DNA of 32,343 nucleotides from JBBQXY01 sp051004815 (GCA_051004815.1 JBPCJY010000119.1:1-32343), one strand, 5' to 3'. Shown: positions 1-8,864, counted from the first letter of the stretch. Notes: generated by a model from the sequence alone, not told the origin. A program made the numbers and translations.

Positions 1-160
1 CCCCAATATCACCATGATGGGGATTTGGTATGGTTAACGTGATTTTTTCTTTTATTTTCACCATATATTGGTGGTTTCCGCCTGGATAAGGACCTTCAAA
101 GCCTAATTGCCTCAAGTAGTAAATCAGGTCTTTGCGCTTAATAGGGCCTAGATGAGGCAT
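1..160 (-). CDS. hicA: HicA family mRNA interferase toxin, partial at window edge
   Basis: HicA toxins are small double-stranded-RNA-binding-fold ribonucleases that cleave mRNA and are held inactive by HicB. This frame is not closed: it runs off the left edge after about 53 codons, where the family has 60-85 residues. The translation starts MPHLGPIKRKDLIYYLRQLG and continues with FEGPYPGGNHQYM and then TLTIPNPHHGD. The conserved catalytic His lies in the GGNHQYM segment, so the active site appears intact. The ATG (160-158) overlaps the hicB stop codon by one base (TGATG), which implies translational coupling in the order antitoxin-toxin. The gene is assigned from these motifs and its hicB partner; only the C-terminus is missing. 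Confidence 0.88.
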   Translation of the reverse strand, partial: MPHLGPIKRKDLIYYLRQLGFEGPYPGGNHQYMVKIKEKITLTIPNPHHGDIG

Positions 161-402
161 CAGGCTACTTCTCTAATTTGTATCTCAATACCATCAACAA
201 CAGGCAACGGAAAATGAAGAGAGACGCGCAGCAAAATCCAGCCCTCCAAAACTTCCTCGAGATCATCACGGCATTGTTCGAGTGTAGGTGTATTGGCGTA
301 CACGCCATTGAAGCCCACAATTTCTCCATAAAAAGAGCCATCGTCTGGCAAAATCTCATATCTTGCTTTGCCCATCGCGGCGCGAATATATTTCGTTAGC
401 AT
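160..402 (-). CDS. hicB: HicB family antitoxin
   Basis: An 80-residue HicB-like protein with the partial RNase H fold typical of the family. The core KARYEILPDDGSFYGEIVGF followed by GVYANTPTLEQCRDDLEEVLEGW matches the HicB pattern of a beta hairpin, a conserved glycine-rich turn, and a helix beginning TxEEC. It should bind HicA and block its active site, and often also represses its own promoter. No extra C-terminal DNA-binding domain is visible, so any repression would need another element. The start is chosen at the second of two adjacent ATGs because AGGA sits 7 bases upstream of it; the first ATG (405) adds one Met. It overlaps hicA by one base. Confidence 0.87.
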   Translation of the reverse strand: MLTKYIRAAMGKARYEILPDDGSFYGEIVGFNGVYANTPTLEQCRDDLEEVLEGWILLRVSLHFPLPVVDGIEIQIREVA

Positions 403-474
403 CATGGATTCCTGTCCCCTTTACGCTGAAAGCGTTGCAATGAGTCGAACAGCCTGTATTCTTTCCTACCCACA

Positions 475-480
475 ATTATA
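475..480 (-). promoter_or_regulatory. Possible -10 box for hicBA
   Basis: A perfect TATAAT on the minus strand lies about 75 bases before the hicB start. No convincing -35 hexamer sits 16-18 bases upstream of it, so the promoter is tentative. Confidence 0.35.
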
Positions 481-625
481 CCTCATCATGCCAATGGCTC
501 ATAGACTCTTATCATCAGAAAAGTCTACCAATATAGATTATTTTACATCTCCTATGTTCTAACGTCTTTATTCTTGTAAAGAGTAAGAAGGCATTCTTCT
601 GCTTTTGCCAAAAGGCGAAAAGAAC

Positions 626-3169
626 ATGAACGATTTAACGGGACAACAATTGGGCAAATATCGCCTGCTACAATCGTTGGGGACAGGCGGCTTCGCTCAG
701 GTGTACCTGGGCGAACATATTCACCTCAAGCGGTGGGCAGCCATTAAAGTGTTGAATGCGCAAGTGATCAATCAAGAGCTGCTGACCAGGTTTTTTGATG
801 AAGCGAAAATCATCGCCAATCTCCAACATCCCAACATTGTGCCTGTCATGGAATTTGCAGTAGAAGACTATGTTCCTTTTCTGGTCATGGAATATGCGCA
901 GCATGGCTCCTTGGCCCAAAGGATCACCCATGGTGTACCCATGCAGCCAGCGCAGGTAGCTTCATATATCAAACAGATGGCCTCGGCTTTACAATTTGCC
1001 CACGATCATCACATTACCCATCTGGATGTTAAACCGGCCAACATGCTGCTCGGACAGGATAATCGACTCATGCTCAGTGACTTCGGTATTGCTGAGGTCG
1101 GGCGGAATACCGCTGATCCTACAGTGCAGCAACCAAAGGGTACCTGGCTGTATGCCGCTCCTGAACAATTCGATGGACACCCCGTCGCTGCTAGTGATCA
1201 ATATGCGCTGGGTATCGTAGCCTATGAGTTACTCACTGGAGATGTCCCTTTTCACGGCACTGCTTTTGAATTGCAGCAACTACATCAACAGATGCCTCCA
1301 TCGTCGCTCTACCAAAAAAATCCTGCTATCTCTCTACAAGTTGAACAGGTAGTGCAGCAAGCATTACGTAAAAATCCGCATAGCCGCTATCTCAGCGTCC
1401 AAGAGTTTGGGAACGAGCTGGAGCGAGCTTTAACACAGCATATCCCAGGTCCCAATCTATTGGTGCTACCACCGATTGGCACTGGAGGTGCATCCCCAAC
1501 TGCTTTCACAGTACCAGGCTCCACTGTACCACTGCCTTCAATACCTACGCAACGGGAAGAGATGCCAGTGCATGATCTTGTCCTTGAGCAGCAGAGATTA
1601 GTACAACACTTTGTCGAAATTACAGCAAAGCAGAGGGAAGAATGTGAGAGAATCGAGCGAGAGGGTACCGATGCGCTAAAAAAGGCGGAGCTACAACGCG
1701 ACAAAGACCTCGCGGCAACCGATGCAGAAGTCGAGCCGTTTCGGCATGCGGTTGATACCGTGAGTAAGTATATCAAGCGACATGGATGGAATAGATGGTG
1801 CTGGTTTGTTTCGTCGTTCGTCCATCCTACCATCGCACCAGCGCAAGAGACCACATTTTCAGAGTACATAGCTATCTATCTCCCGCAGAAACATAAAAAC
1901 TATGACCACATAGCCAGATTTCTGCGCCATAACCCATCGCCAAGGAACCTTTTTAAAAGAAGTGAGCTGAAAGGAGGAATATGTGTTGTCCTCGCTTTTG
2001 TGGCAACCGTATGGATTGCTATCACTACTGTCCACAATATACAGCATATTCCTATTATGGCTGCTATAGAGGTTCTATTGGTGTTGCTGGGGTTCGTCTT
2101 TTTGCTTGCTAGCGGAGCGTTTAGCTTGCTTCCTATTGTCAGAATGAGCAATGCCTTTGCTCGTTTGCAACAAATTGCAGCGTATATGGAGAAAGAAAGG
2201 GAGGCGGAGCGTCAGCGTATCACGGCTAGCTTCTATCAACAGGAAGCAGCGATTAAACGGAACTTTAATAGTGATCTCAATCAATCTACCAAAAAGTGGA
2301 ATGACCAGTTGTCAGAGCGGCAAGCAGAAGTAGATAGATTTATGCAAAAGCTGCATTATAGTGGCATCGATTGGGATAATCCACTCTGGGAACAATGGCG
2401 TAATAGTGCTAGCAGTAGCTCTACCATCCCTAATCCTCCCGTCGCCCGTGTCGGTCAGCTCACCGTATACCCACTGCCATCTCTGCGGCCACTCCCTGCC
2501 ATACCATCTCTTATCTCGTGTCCAAACGGCGATAACCTGCTTTTGGAAGTGACTGGCGCACCGAGAGAAGCGAAAGATGCGGCTATATCGGTAGCCTTAT
2601 CACTTATGCTGCGCTTTTTGCTGACACAAGCTCCGGGGAAAGTGCATTTCACGCTGATTGACCCAGCCCGCGCTGGACGAACCTTTGAACCTTTCTTTTG
2701 GCTCAGAGATCATCCCGATATTCTCATGTCTGGTAGAGCTTTGTTCACAGGACAACAAATTGAACAACACCTTGCCGACCTTACCGAACATATTGAACGT
2801 ATTCCCTACCAGCCAGCGGGTAACCTGCACGAACCGTACCGCATCTTGATGGTAATGGACTTCCCAGACCCGGAGAAATTTCCTCAAACGGCAGCACGCC
2901 ATCTTCTCGATATTGCTCAAAACGGGCCACATTATCGCATTTCAACTATTATAATCGTTGATCAATCACGTCAGTTCTTATCCAACAACTACAGCAACAT
3001 TGTTGATGTATCCCCACTGGAGCAACTGGCAACGGTCATTCGCTGGAATGGCCAGAACTTTAGTGTACAGGACGACCAGACACACCACTGTTCCTTGGAG
3101 CTAGACCGTCTACCGGAGAAGAGTATATACCAGCCATTCATCGAGAGATTTAAGCAAACTTATTCATGA
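626..3169 (+). CDS. Ser/Thr kinase fused to membrane segments and an FtsK-like non-motor domain
   Basis: 847 residues from the ATG, preceded by AAAAGG; a TTG at 605 would add seven residues. Residues 11-275 form a Hanks-type kinase: glycine loop GTGGFAQVYLG (19-29), ATP-anchoring K41 in AAIKVL, HLDVKPANML (catalytic D134; HRD Arg replaced by Leu), DFG at 152-154, and APEQF. A coiled-coil-like Lys/Glu-rich stretch follows (about 320-380). Two hydrophobic segments come next (about 450-475 and 480-508), then a second coiled coil. The last ~280 residues resemble the region that precedes the motor in FtsK/SpoIIIE-like proteins: WDNPLWEQW, APGKVHFTLIDPARAGRTF, then GQQIEQHLADLTEHIERI. The protein stops before any Walker A motor domain. 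It is probably a membrane-anchored signalling kinase. The partner and substrate are unknown. Confidence 0.85.
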   Translation: MNDLTGQQLGKYRLLQSLGTGGFAQVYLGEHIHLKRWAAIKVLNAQVINQELLTRFFDEAKIIANLQHPNIVPVMEFAVEDYVPFLVMEYAQHGSLAQRITHGVPMQPAQVASYIKQMASALQFAHDHHITHLDVKPANMLLGQDNRLMLSDFGIAEVGRNTADPTVQQPKGTWLYAAPEQFDGHPVAASDQYALGIVAYELLTGDVPFHGTAFELQQLHQQMPPSSLYQKNPAISLQVEQVVQQALRKNPHSRYLSVQEFGNELERALTQHIPGPNLLVLPPIGTGGASPTAFTVPGSTVPLPSIPTQREEMPVHDLVLEQQRLVQHFVEITAKQREECERIEREGTDALKKAELQRDKDLAATDAEVEPFRHAVDTVSKYIKRHGWNRWCWFVSSFVHPTIAPAQETTFSEYIAIYLPQKHKNYDHIARFLRHNPSPRNLFKRSELKGGICVVLAFVATVWIAITTVHNIQHIPIMAAIEVLLVLLGFVFLLASGAFSLLPIVRMSNAFARLQQIAAYMEKEREAERQRITASFYQQEAAIKRNFNSDLNQSTKKWNDQLSERQAEVDRFMQKLHYSGIDWDNPLWEQWRNSASSSSTIPNPPVARVGQLTVYPLPSLRPLPAIPSLISCPNGDNLLLEVTGAPREAKDAAISVALSLMLRFLLTQAPGKVHFTLIDPARAGRTFEPFFWLRDHPDILMSGRALFTGQQIEQHLADLTEHIERIPYQPAGNLHEPYRILMVMDFPDPEKFPQTAARHLLDIAQNGPHYRISTIIIVDQSRQFLSNNYSNIVDVSPLEQLATVIRWNGQNFSVQDDQTHHCSLELDRLPEKSIYQPFIERFKQTYS

Positions 3170-3203
3170 CGTCACTACGTTGAGCGTAGATAACCTGTGT
3201 AAA

Positions 3204-3227
3204 GGCGTAATGTATTGCCATTACGCC
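3204..3227. terminator. Bidirectional hairpin terminator between convergent genes
   Basis: GGCGTAATG (3204-3212) and CATTACGCC (3219-3227) form a perfect 9-bp stem with a 6-base loop. It lies between the kinase stop (plus) and the stop of the minus-strand gene, whose TAA is inside the right arm. No clear T-run follows on either side. Confidence 0.6.
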
Positions 3228-4282
3228 CCCGCCGCGAAAATGGTAACCCAATGTCCACCCGGCCACGCAGCTTTGAGCGTATAGCAATCAGCTGCTGGCA
3301 GGAACATCGTAATATTCCAGGCGATGCGCTCTTTGCCATCCACCAGGATAGTATATGGCTTGCCATCTTGCGACTGTGTATTCAGAATGAGGTGGGAGAC
3401 TTGCTCGTTGAAGGGGCTAAAGCCAAACGTGACACCCATATCATTGCTGAGTTGCGTCCCCGACAAAGTAATCTCGCCCTTGTAATTGGCTGGTGCTTCG
3501 ATTTGAATGGGGACTGGAAAACTATACAAACTTGGAGGAGTGGAGACCAGAATGGCATCAGAGAGATAGAGGGTGGCATATGGGCCGCTAAAGCCTGTAG
3601 CCCAGACAGGAGCAGTACCCAGTACCGATGAGGTACCCTGTACAGGCGGAGCCGAGCACAATTGAGCCTGGGGAGGCGGCCCTGGAGTGATAGACGTAAT
3701 ATACGGTGGAGCATCACCATTCGTTGCGCCGGGTACGAGTTGCCAGGTGTTGCCCTGGATAATAAATGATCTCTGCGGTAATATGTCCGATGACGAAGTA
3801 GCATTCGATCCACGCACTACTGGGGTAGACGTTGGTGGCACAACCAGCGTATAGAGCCAGTTGCGCGACGATGGGATGCTCGTCAGGACTAAGAAGAATA
3901 GCATACACGCGGTACTGGCCGTCATAGCCAGCCGCCGCACTCGCACCCTGGAAGGCAGACGTGGCCCCCATGTCACCAGCTTTTCGGGGATAGTAGGCTC
4001 TTCCACCGTGGGCAGATCGGTGAATTCTAGCTCAAAATCTTCTTGTACGGGCGCATCAGGGAGCTTGCCGTTTGTTACGTCTTGCAGAAGCCGTGTGCTC
4101 GTGGTCGCGAGAAGGCGTGTTCCTCGCTCTACCACCAGTTCGGTGAGATGCCGCCCCCCAGAGAACAGGCGCGAGCCATGCTCTACCAGTTGGCCGGAGA
4201 CGCTGCGTTGCTCGTCCGGCGGCAGATCAGAAAACTCTAATTCAAAATCTTCCTCGTCCTCGAAGTCCTCAAATTCGCTCAT
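3221..4282 (-). CDS. Single-pass membrane protein with duplicated acidic cytoplasmic motif, unknown function
   Basis: 353 residues, not recognised as a named family. The start is set by AGGGGAG five bases before the ATG; an upstream ATG at 4366 has no such site. The N-terminal ~115 residues are charged and presumably cytoplasmic. They contain an internal duplication: EDFELEFSDLPP at 11-22 and EDFELEFTDLPT at 81-92, followed in each copy by an xLVxxGxRL element (31-40 and 101-110) at a 70-residue period. A third xLVxxGxRL-like element is at 48-57. One transmembrane helix (about 117-137) follows a run of Arg. The ~215-residue C-terminus is Pro/Ser/Thr-rich, then beta-rich with two Cys, and presumably extracytoplasmic. 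It lies 125 bases downstream of the DUF58 gene on the same strand. Confidence 0.75.
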   Translation of the reverse strand: MSEFEDFEDEEDFELEFSDLPPDEQRSVSGQLVEHGSRLFSGGRHLTELVVERGTRLLATTSTRLLQDVTNGKLPDAPVQEDFELEFTDLPTVEEPTIPEKLVTWGPRLPSRVRVRRLAMTASTACMLFFLVLTSIPSSRNWLYTLVVPPTSTPVVRGSNATSSSDILPQRSFIIQGNTWQLVPGATNGDAPPYITSITPGPPPQAQLCSAPPVQGTSSVLGTAPVWATGFSGPYATLYLSDAILVSTPPSLYSFPVPIQIEAPANYKGEITLSGTQLSNDMGVTFGFSPFNEQVSHLILNTQSQDGKPYTILVDGKERIAWNITMFLPAADCYTLKAAWPGGHWVTIFAAGA

Positions 4283-4407
4283 GACTCCCCTTAAACAAGC
4301 ACCCCAGCATTTGCCTCTACGAATATTTCCACTGGATGCAGCTTCTATGAAATGTATTGACCGCATGGGTCGTCTTTATCATACACGCTGCGGATTCGAG
4401 AACCGCT

Positions 4408-5784
4408 TCACAGATCGAAGCCCGTACCCACCGACTCTAGCTGTTTCGAGTCATCAACTTGCGTATTTTTAGCTACACCATCATCCAGTATACTATACTC
4501 AGCAGCTAACTTCTGCCATGTTTCGGTGCCACCAATCGTATAAATGGTGAGACCAGCTAGCCGCACCGGATTGGGTGAATCACCAGCATAGAGGACGGAG
4601 ACGGCATGACCAGCCTGTTTGAGATGGATGAGCGTATCGAGCAAACGCTCTGAAATCGTACTGGTGACAATGACAATAGTAGTTCCTGCCGGAAGGTTGG
4701 AGCGTTCAGCCTGGATTACTTCCTCCAGCGTACTGCCAAAATAGGGTTGGATACGGGCCAGCACATCCATGATGCGTCTGCGTTGCTCTACGCTCGATGA
4801 AGGGGGTAAGTGAATGCGGCGACGTTTCATCAGCGACGCCATGGTGGCATCGAGTCCCGGCACCGCCTCGCCTTCTTGCCCGGCTTCAGCGTGGAGTTGC
4901 TCTTCTGGCATAAACATCAAGGTGTTGGCATAGAGGCCAACCGAGTAGCCTTCATTGAGTGCCCAGTCGGCAACCGAAGCGGCGGCACAAATCGCCAGTT
5001 CCAGGATGCTCAGTTGTAGCCCGTAGATGCTATCGAATTGTCCACTGACGTTGAGGAAGAGGGCCATGGTGTAGGTCGTGGTTGCTTCGTAGACTTTGCT
5101 CTGCATCTGCATGGTGCGTGCGGTCGCTTTCCAATGCACGCGGCGCAGACTATCACCATAGGCGTAATCGCGCACCCCTATGACGCGTGAAGGGTCTTCC
5201 AGCAGACGACGTGGTGTACGACGGTCTCCAAAGGGATGCCGGGCTGGCAAACTAAAGCGTGTGAGCGGGACAACAAGTGGGTAGACGAGCAGGTATTGTA
5301 AGTTTTCCGTGCTCTCCTCGTTACTGAGGAAGCCAAAAACGTCTCCACTGCGCAGTACCGTTGGCCCAAATTTATGCACACCGCGAGCATTGCACTGAAT
5401 GGTATAGCGGCGCGTCACACGTTCATACCAGCGCGTGCTGAAGAGGTTATCTAATGTAGCGGTATCGCCAACGATGCCGACACGCAGCTTTTGATGAGCT
5501 AGCGTCAAGGCACGCGGCAGCGTGTCCTCTATCTCTACCCATGGGAGCGGTAGGATTTTGGCGTTTTCCAGGGAAAGCGAGAGCGTCACGGCCTCGCCAA
5601 ACAGCACGCGCTCCTCGCTGAAATGACGTTGGTAGCGCAGCTGGCGCAGACAGAACGTGGACCAGATGTCTGTTGTGCCGATGACAACCAGCACCAGGAA
5701 GCCGATCACGACCAATAATGGCTGGCGAAAAGGGATACTGGCGGCGGCAATGGCCAGGCCCAGATAATACCATCGTCTATTCAT
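4408..5784 (-). CDS. DUF58 domain-containing membrane protein
   Basis: 458 residues. Two closely spaced hydrophobic segments at residues 6-40 anchor the protein. The DUF58 signature RDYAYGDSLRRVHWKATART is near residues 203-222, in the usual form RxYxxGDxxRxIxWxxxAR. Downstream lies a von Willebrand A-like region (TYTMALFLNVSG, then a later beta strand before the C-terminus). DUF58 proteins accompany MoxR ATPases and are thought to be MoxR clients or adaptors in envelope or protein-maturation processes; the exact reaction is unknown. Its ATG overlaps the stop of the moxR-like gene (ATGA), so the two are translationally coupled. The length is usual for the family. Confidence 0.9.
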   Translation of the reverse strand: MNRRWYYLGLAIAAASIPFRQPLLVVIGFLVLVVIGTTDIWSTFCLRQLRYQRHFSEERVLFGEAVTLSLSLENAKILPLPWVEIEDTLPRALTLAHQKLRVGIVGDTATLDNLFSTRWYERVTRRYTIQCNARGVHKFGPTVLRSGDVFGFLSNEESTENLQYLLVYPLVVPLTRFSLPARHPFGDRRTPRRLLEDPSRVIGVRDYAYGDSLRRVHWKATARTMQMQSKVYEATTTYTMALFLNVSGQFDSIYGLQLSILELAICAAASVADWALNEGYSVGLYANTLMFMPEEQLHAEAGQEGEAVPGLDATMASLMKRRRIHLPPSSSVEQRRRIMDVLARIQPYFGSTLEEVIQAERSNLPAGTTIVIVTSTISERLLDTLIHLKQAGHAVSVLYAGDSPNPVRLAGLTIYTIGGTETWQKLAAEYSILDDGVAKNTQVDDSKQLESVGTGFDL

Positions 5785-6740
5785 GATTCAACCGGTACGG
5801 CTACTGTGTGCAGCACGTCCTCTACGATTTGCTCCATCACACGACCATGTAGTCGTGCTTGGCTGGTGGCGATCATCCGATGCGACAGCACAGCCTTGGC
5901 CATGTGTTTGACATCGTCGGGAATGGTATAGCTGCGACCGGAAATAGCGGCATAGGCCTGGGCAGCGCGATACAGCGCGAGCGTACCGCGTGGGCTGACG
6001 CCGAGTTCAACGGCATTATGGGAGCGGGTGGCACGAACCAGCTCGACAATGTAGCTCTCAATGCCAGGCTCAACGCGCACACGCCGAATCATCTTTTGCA
6101 ACGTCTGTAAGCGTTCCGCGCCCAATACAGGTGCGAGGTCTTGTAAGGGTTGTTCCTCTTTGAAACGCTGGAGGATCAGGCGTTCCTCCGTTTGGCTGGG
6201 ATAGCCCAGACGCAAGCGCATGAGGAAGCGGTCAAGCTGGGCTTCGGGCAATGGAAAGGTGCCTTCCAGTTCAATCGGGTTCTGTGTCGCGATCACAATA
6301 AATGGGCGTGGTAAGGCGATGGTTTCGCGCTCAATGCTGATCTGCCGTTCATCCATGGCCTCCAGCAAGGCCGATTGTGTGCGTGGGGTTGCGCGGTTAA
6401 TCTCGTCGGCAAGCACTATCTGTGACAGCAATGGCCCCGGGCGAAACTCGAATTCCCCTTGTTTCTGATTATAAAAGGTAATACCGGTAATATCTGATGG
6501 GAGGAGATCGGGGGTAAACTGAATACGTTGAAAAGAGCATCCAAGGGATTTAGCGAGGGATTTAGCAAGCGTTGTTTTGCCGATGCCCGGCACATCTTCA
6601 AAGAGAACATGTCCCTCGCAGAGCAATGCGACCATTAACAGGTCGATGACTTGTTCTTTGCCGACGATTACACGACCGGCGTTCTGGCGAATTGCGCGAG
6701 CAGCCTCTTGTACCTGGCGTATTTCATCCGTTTGCGTCAT
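5781..6740 (-). CDS. MoxR family AAA+ ATPase
   Basis: 319 residues. The start is the ATG preceded by AAAAGG with 6-base spacing; upstream in-frame ATGs lack such a site. Walker A is at 51-58 (PGIGKTTL), preceded by the MoxR-type GHVLFEDVPG. Walker B is IVLADEINRATPRTQSALLE, sensor 1 is in VIATQNPIELEGTFPLPEAQ, and the lid domain contains GVSPRGTLALYRAAQAYA. MoxR ATPases act as chaperone-like remodelers that activate or assemble partner proteins, commonly VWA or DUF58 proteins. The partner here is almost certainly the overlapping DUF58 gene downstream. Confidence 0.95.
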   Translation of the reverse strand: MTQTDEIRQVQEAARAIRQNAGRVIVGKEQVIDLLMVALLCEGHVLFEDVPGIGKTTLAKSLAKSLGCSFQRIQFTPDLLPSDITGITFYNQKQGEFEFRPGPLLSQIVLADEINRATPRTQSALLEAMDERQISIERETIALPRPFIVIATQNPIELEGTFPLPEAQLDRFLMRLRLGYPSQTEERLILQRFKEEQPLQDLAPVLGAERLQTLQKMIRRVRVEPGIESYIVELVRATRSHNAVELGVSPRGTLALYRAAQAYAAISGRSYTIPDDVKHMAKAVLSHRMIATSQARLHGRVMEQIVEDVLHTVAVPVES

Positions 6741-6804
6741 AATCATCCTTTTACCAGGCAGCTCATCGAGTAGACTGGCACATTTTGATAGCATTCAATT
6801 CATA

Positions 6805-6833
6805 ATTATACGCACAAAAGACGAAAAATTTCA
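6805..6833 (-). promoter_or_regulatory. Predicted promoter for moxR-DUF58
   Basis: On the minus strand TGAAAT (6833-6828) and TATAAT (6810-6805) are 17 bases apart. Transcription would start near 6798, about 58 bases before the moxR ATG. The -35 is weak and the -10 perfect. Confidence 0.5.
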
Positions 6834-6847
6834 CCTTCCACCAGGTG
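6826..6847 (-). terminator. Weak hairpin plus T-run after the 269-residue membrane protein gene
   Basis: On the minus strand CACCT (6847-6843) and AGGTG (6836-6832) form a 5-bp stem followed by AAATTTTT. It lies just after the gene ending at 6863 and just before the moxR promoter, which suggests the two are separate transcription units. Confidence 0.4.
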
Positions 6848-6862
6848 CTACATTAGCCTCAA

Positions 6863-7672
6863 TTAGCCGCCACCATTGCCACCACCAATCTGTACTGTGA
6901 TGGATTGCGCCTGCGCCTGTTGCCCATTCTGATCCATCGCCACCGCGTCCAGCGTCGCTTGTGTATGGCGTCCGAACATAAAGACGTTGACCGACCAGTT
7001 GATGGTGGCATTACCGCCTCCATCTGTAGCATATTCGCCAGATGTGTAGCGATAAGGTGGAGCGGTATACCTGACCACCAGTTCCACCGTCACATTCGGT
7101 TCGCTGGTATTGACGCTCACATTAACCACGCTATTATTTTGCACATGCCCAGGAACCCCACTAATACTTACTGTCAATTGGCCTCCCGTGGTGGCAGTGC
7201 TATCCACGGTAGGTTGAAGCACAGGTGTGCTTTGTGCAGGTGGCTGACTACTCGTACCACTACCGGTGCCGCCAGCAGGAGGGGGAAATGTCGGGTGCGC
7301 ATCGACGGTACCAATCGGCGTGACCGCCGTGGGCGGAGCTGGCGAGAAGGAATTGCCCGTGGCAAATAATTTTGTATTGTGCAAAAGAGTGCTACTAATC
7401 AGGGAAAGCAGAAGGAGTCCGGCAATGACTACCGCGCTTATCGCGATCACCAGGACTTTATAGGCGGGGTCTTTGCCCCAAAAATAGCGCAATTTGGCCA
7501 GTGGTGTTTGCGGAAGCGGAGGTGTCTTGCGCTGAATCAATTGTGCTGGTTGCACGGGCATTGCTGGTAGTGGGCGGCTGCTTCTCTGGTAATCTTCATC
7601 GGGGTAGGCTGGCAAGATTAGTTTGCCCGATAAGATATAAGGTTCTCTTTGTGAATCGGGTTGATTTATCAT
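6863..7672 (-). CDS. Single-pass membrane protein with Pro-rich linker and Ig-like outer domain, unknown function
   Basis: 269 residues, family not recognised. A Pro-rich, basic cytoplasmic N-terminus (~70 residues) leads to one transmembrane helix (KVLVIAISAVVIAGLLLLSL, about 72-91). A Pro/Thr/Ser/Gly-rich low-complexity linker covers about 108-165. The last ~100 residues look like a beta-sandwich: repeated alternating hydrophobic strands such as GQLTVSISGVPG, VNVSVNTSEPNVTVELVVRY and NATINWSVNVFMF. The protein ends with a Gly-rich tail. An Ig-like or Fn3-like extracytoplasmic domain is the best reading. The gene precedes moxR on the same strand but seems to have its own terminator. AGGA lies about 8 bases before the ATG. 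Confidence 0.72.
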   Translation of the reverse strand: MINQPDSQREPYILSGKLILPAYPDEDYQRSSRPLPAMPVQPAQLIQRKTPPLPQTPLAKLRYFWGKDPAYKVLVIAISAVVIAGLLLLSLISSTLLHNTKLFATGNSFSPAPPTAVTPIGTVDAHPTFPPPAGGTGSGTSSQPPAQSTPVLQPTVDSTATTGGQLTVSISGVPGHVQNNSVVNVSVNTSEPNVTVELVVRYTAPPYRYTSGEYATDGGGNATINWSVNVFMFGRHTQATLDAVAMDQNGQQAQAQSITVQIGGGNGGG

Positions 7673-7937
7673 CAGTGAGTCCTGTGCCTCCTCTTCCAGA
7701 ATGTAAGAGCGTTCTGTGTCAATACAGTTCAGTGTACACTATCGTGTGATAAGTGTGCAGTTATATATACCAGAAGTGCTAGTACTTGTGGATTATTGTC
7801 AAGGTATCCTTTTATGTAAGCAAACGGACGCAAGGGTCAATTTATCGTACTCATCGCTGGTTGATCGACCTGGATCATCCTCTGCTACGGTGCATTGGCC
7901 CCTCCAGCCTATCCATTTTCCCTTTTCTGCTTGCCCA

Positions 7938-8855
7938 CTAACACAACGCGTTTATGACCACCTCAACAGATAGGTATGCCAGCTCTGCCACATGTATAAC
8001 CTCAACATCTGGCCCCACTGGCCTCCAAACGCTAGGATCGCTGGGGCCGAAAAGCGCAACGGTGGGGATGCCGAGCATAGCGGCCAGATGCGTGATGCCA
8101 GAATCGTTGCCAAGATAACGCTGGCATTGTCGCAGGTGTTGGGCGACTTCCAAAAAAGGGGCGTCAACGAGTACTGTCAGCATTGTTTGCTCAGGTGGTG
8201 AGGCGAGGTGTTGTCGAAGATAATTGATACGCTCGAAATCGGCTGGCCCCGCGAGCAACAACACGCTATAACCACGTTGCCACAGACGCTCAATAACTTC
8301 AGCAAACGCCGTGACTGGCCAGCATTTTCTCGCTCCCCCACTCCCTGGATGAATGGCAACCAGCGGCTGCTTGCCCTCATCTAACAAGCCATCTTGTTGC
8401 TTTAACGGTAGTTGCCATCTTGTCAGCTCTATTGTATCTATCGTATCTAATGGTAATCCCACTGTTTCCATAAGATACCGGATGATATGAATGCGTTGCC
8501 CTTCCGGTGGATGCCCGGTAGCAATGACGAGGTGCTTGACCCCTGCCTGTTGGAGATTGTGGCGTACCACGCCGTCACTATCACGTAGCCAACAGATAAC
8601 CAGATCGGTTTGCTGTAACAGTGATAGCATGGCGGGAGTATATATACCAATAGAAGAGAATAGCTCGCTCCATTGCAATTGCCCATAGTCCGCAACCGCA
8701 TCGACAATACCAGAAGCCAGGGCCAAGGGAAGTACCGCGACATTGCCGACCAGCGTAATATGGGCGGCTTGATACCTGGCTCGTAGTGCCTGCATTACAG
8801 GAAATGTCAGCAACGTATCGCCAATGGCCCCTGGGCGAATGATGAGTATCCGCAA
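7938..8855 (-). CDS. Glycosyltransferase family 9 (heptosyltransferase-like)
   Basis: 305 residues with the GT-B fold signatures of family 9. The N-terminus MRILIIRPGAIGDTLLTFPV matches the RxxxxGDxLLxxP acceptor-side motif. IHPGSGGARKCWPVTAFAEV and YLGNDSGITHLAAMLGIPTVALFGPSDPSVW match the nucleotide-sugar-binding half (GxDSGxxHLAAxxGxPxVALFGP). Members transfer heptose or other sugars onto lipopolysaccharide or similar cell-surface acceptors. In a likely single-membraned Chloroflexota the acceptor would not be LPS core, so the substrate is open. It follows accB after 9 bases, so it is the last gene of the accC-fabF-accB transcription unit. Its own SD is weak, suggesting coupled translation. 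Confidence 0.88.
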   Translation of the reverse strand: MRILIIRPGAIGDTLLTFPVMQALRARYQAAHITLVGNVAVLPLALASGIVDAVADYGQLQWSELFSSIGIYTPAMLSLLQQTDLVICWLRDSDGVVRHNLQQAGVKHLVIATGHPPEGQRIHIIRYLMETVGLPLDTIDTIELTRWQLPLKQQDGLLDEGKQPLVAIHPGSGGARKCWPVTAFAEVIERLWQRGYSVLLLAGPADFERINYLRQHLASPPEQTMLTVLVDAPFLEVAQHLRQCQRYLGNDSGITHLAAMLGIPTVALFGPSDPSVWRPVGPDVEVIHVAELAYLSVEVVINALC

Positions 8856-8864
8856 GATGTTACT

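Noticed and set aside
498..523. TAGACT/AGTCTA inverted repeat upstream of the kinase gene as an operator
   Set aside because: Only six paired bases, and the region is AT-rich, so a chance match is likely.
3861..4472. A 203-codon open frame on the plus strand
   Set aside because: It is antisense to the membrane protein gene and to the DUF58 end; it is Arg/Ser-rich, as expected for a shadow frame.
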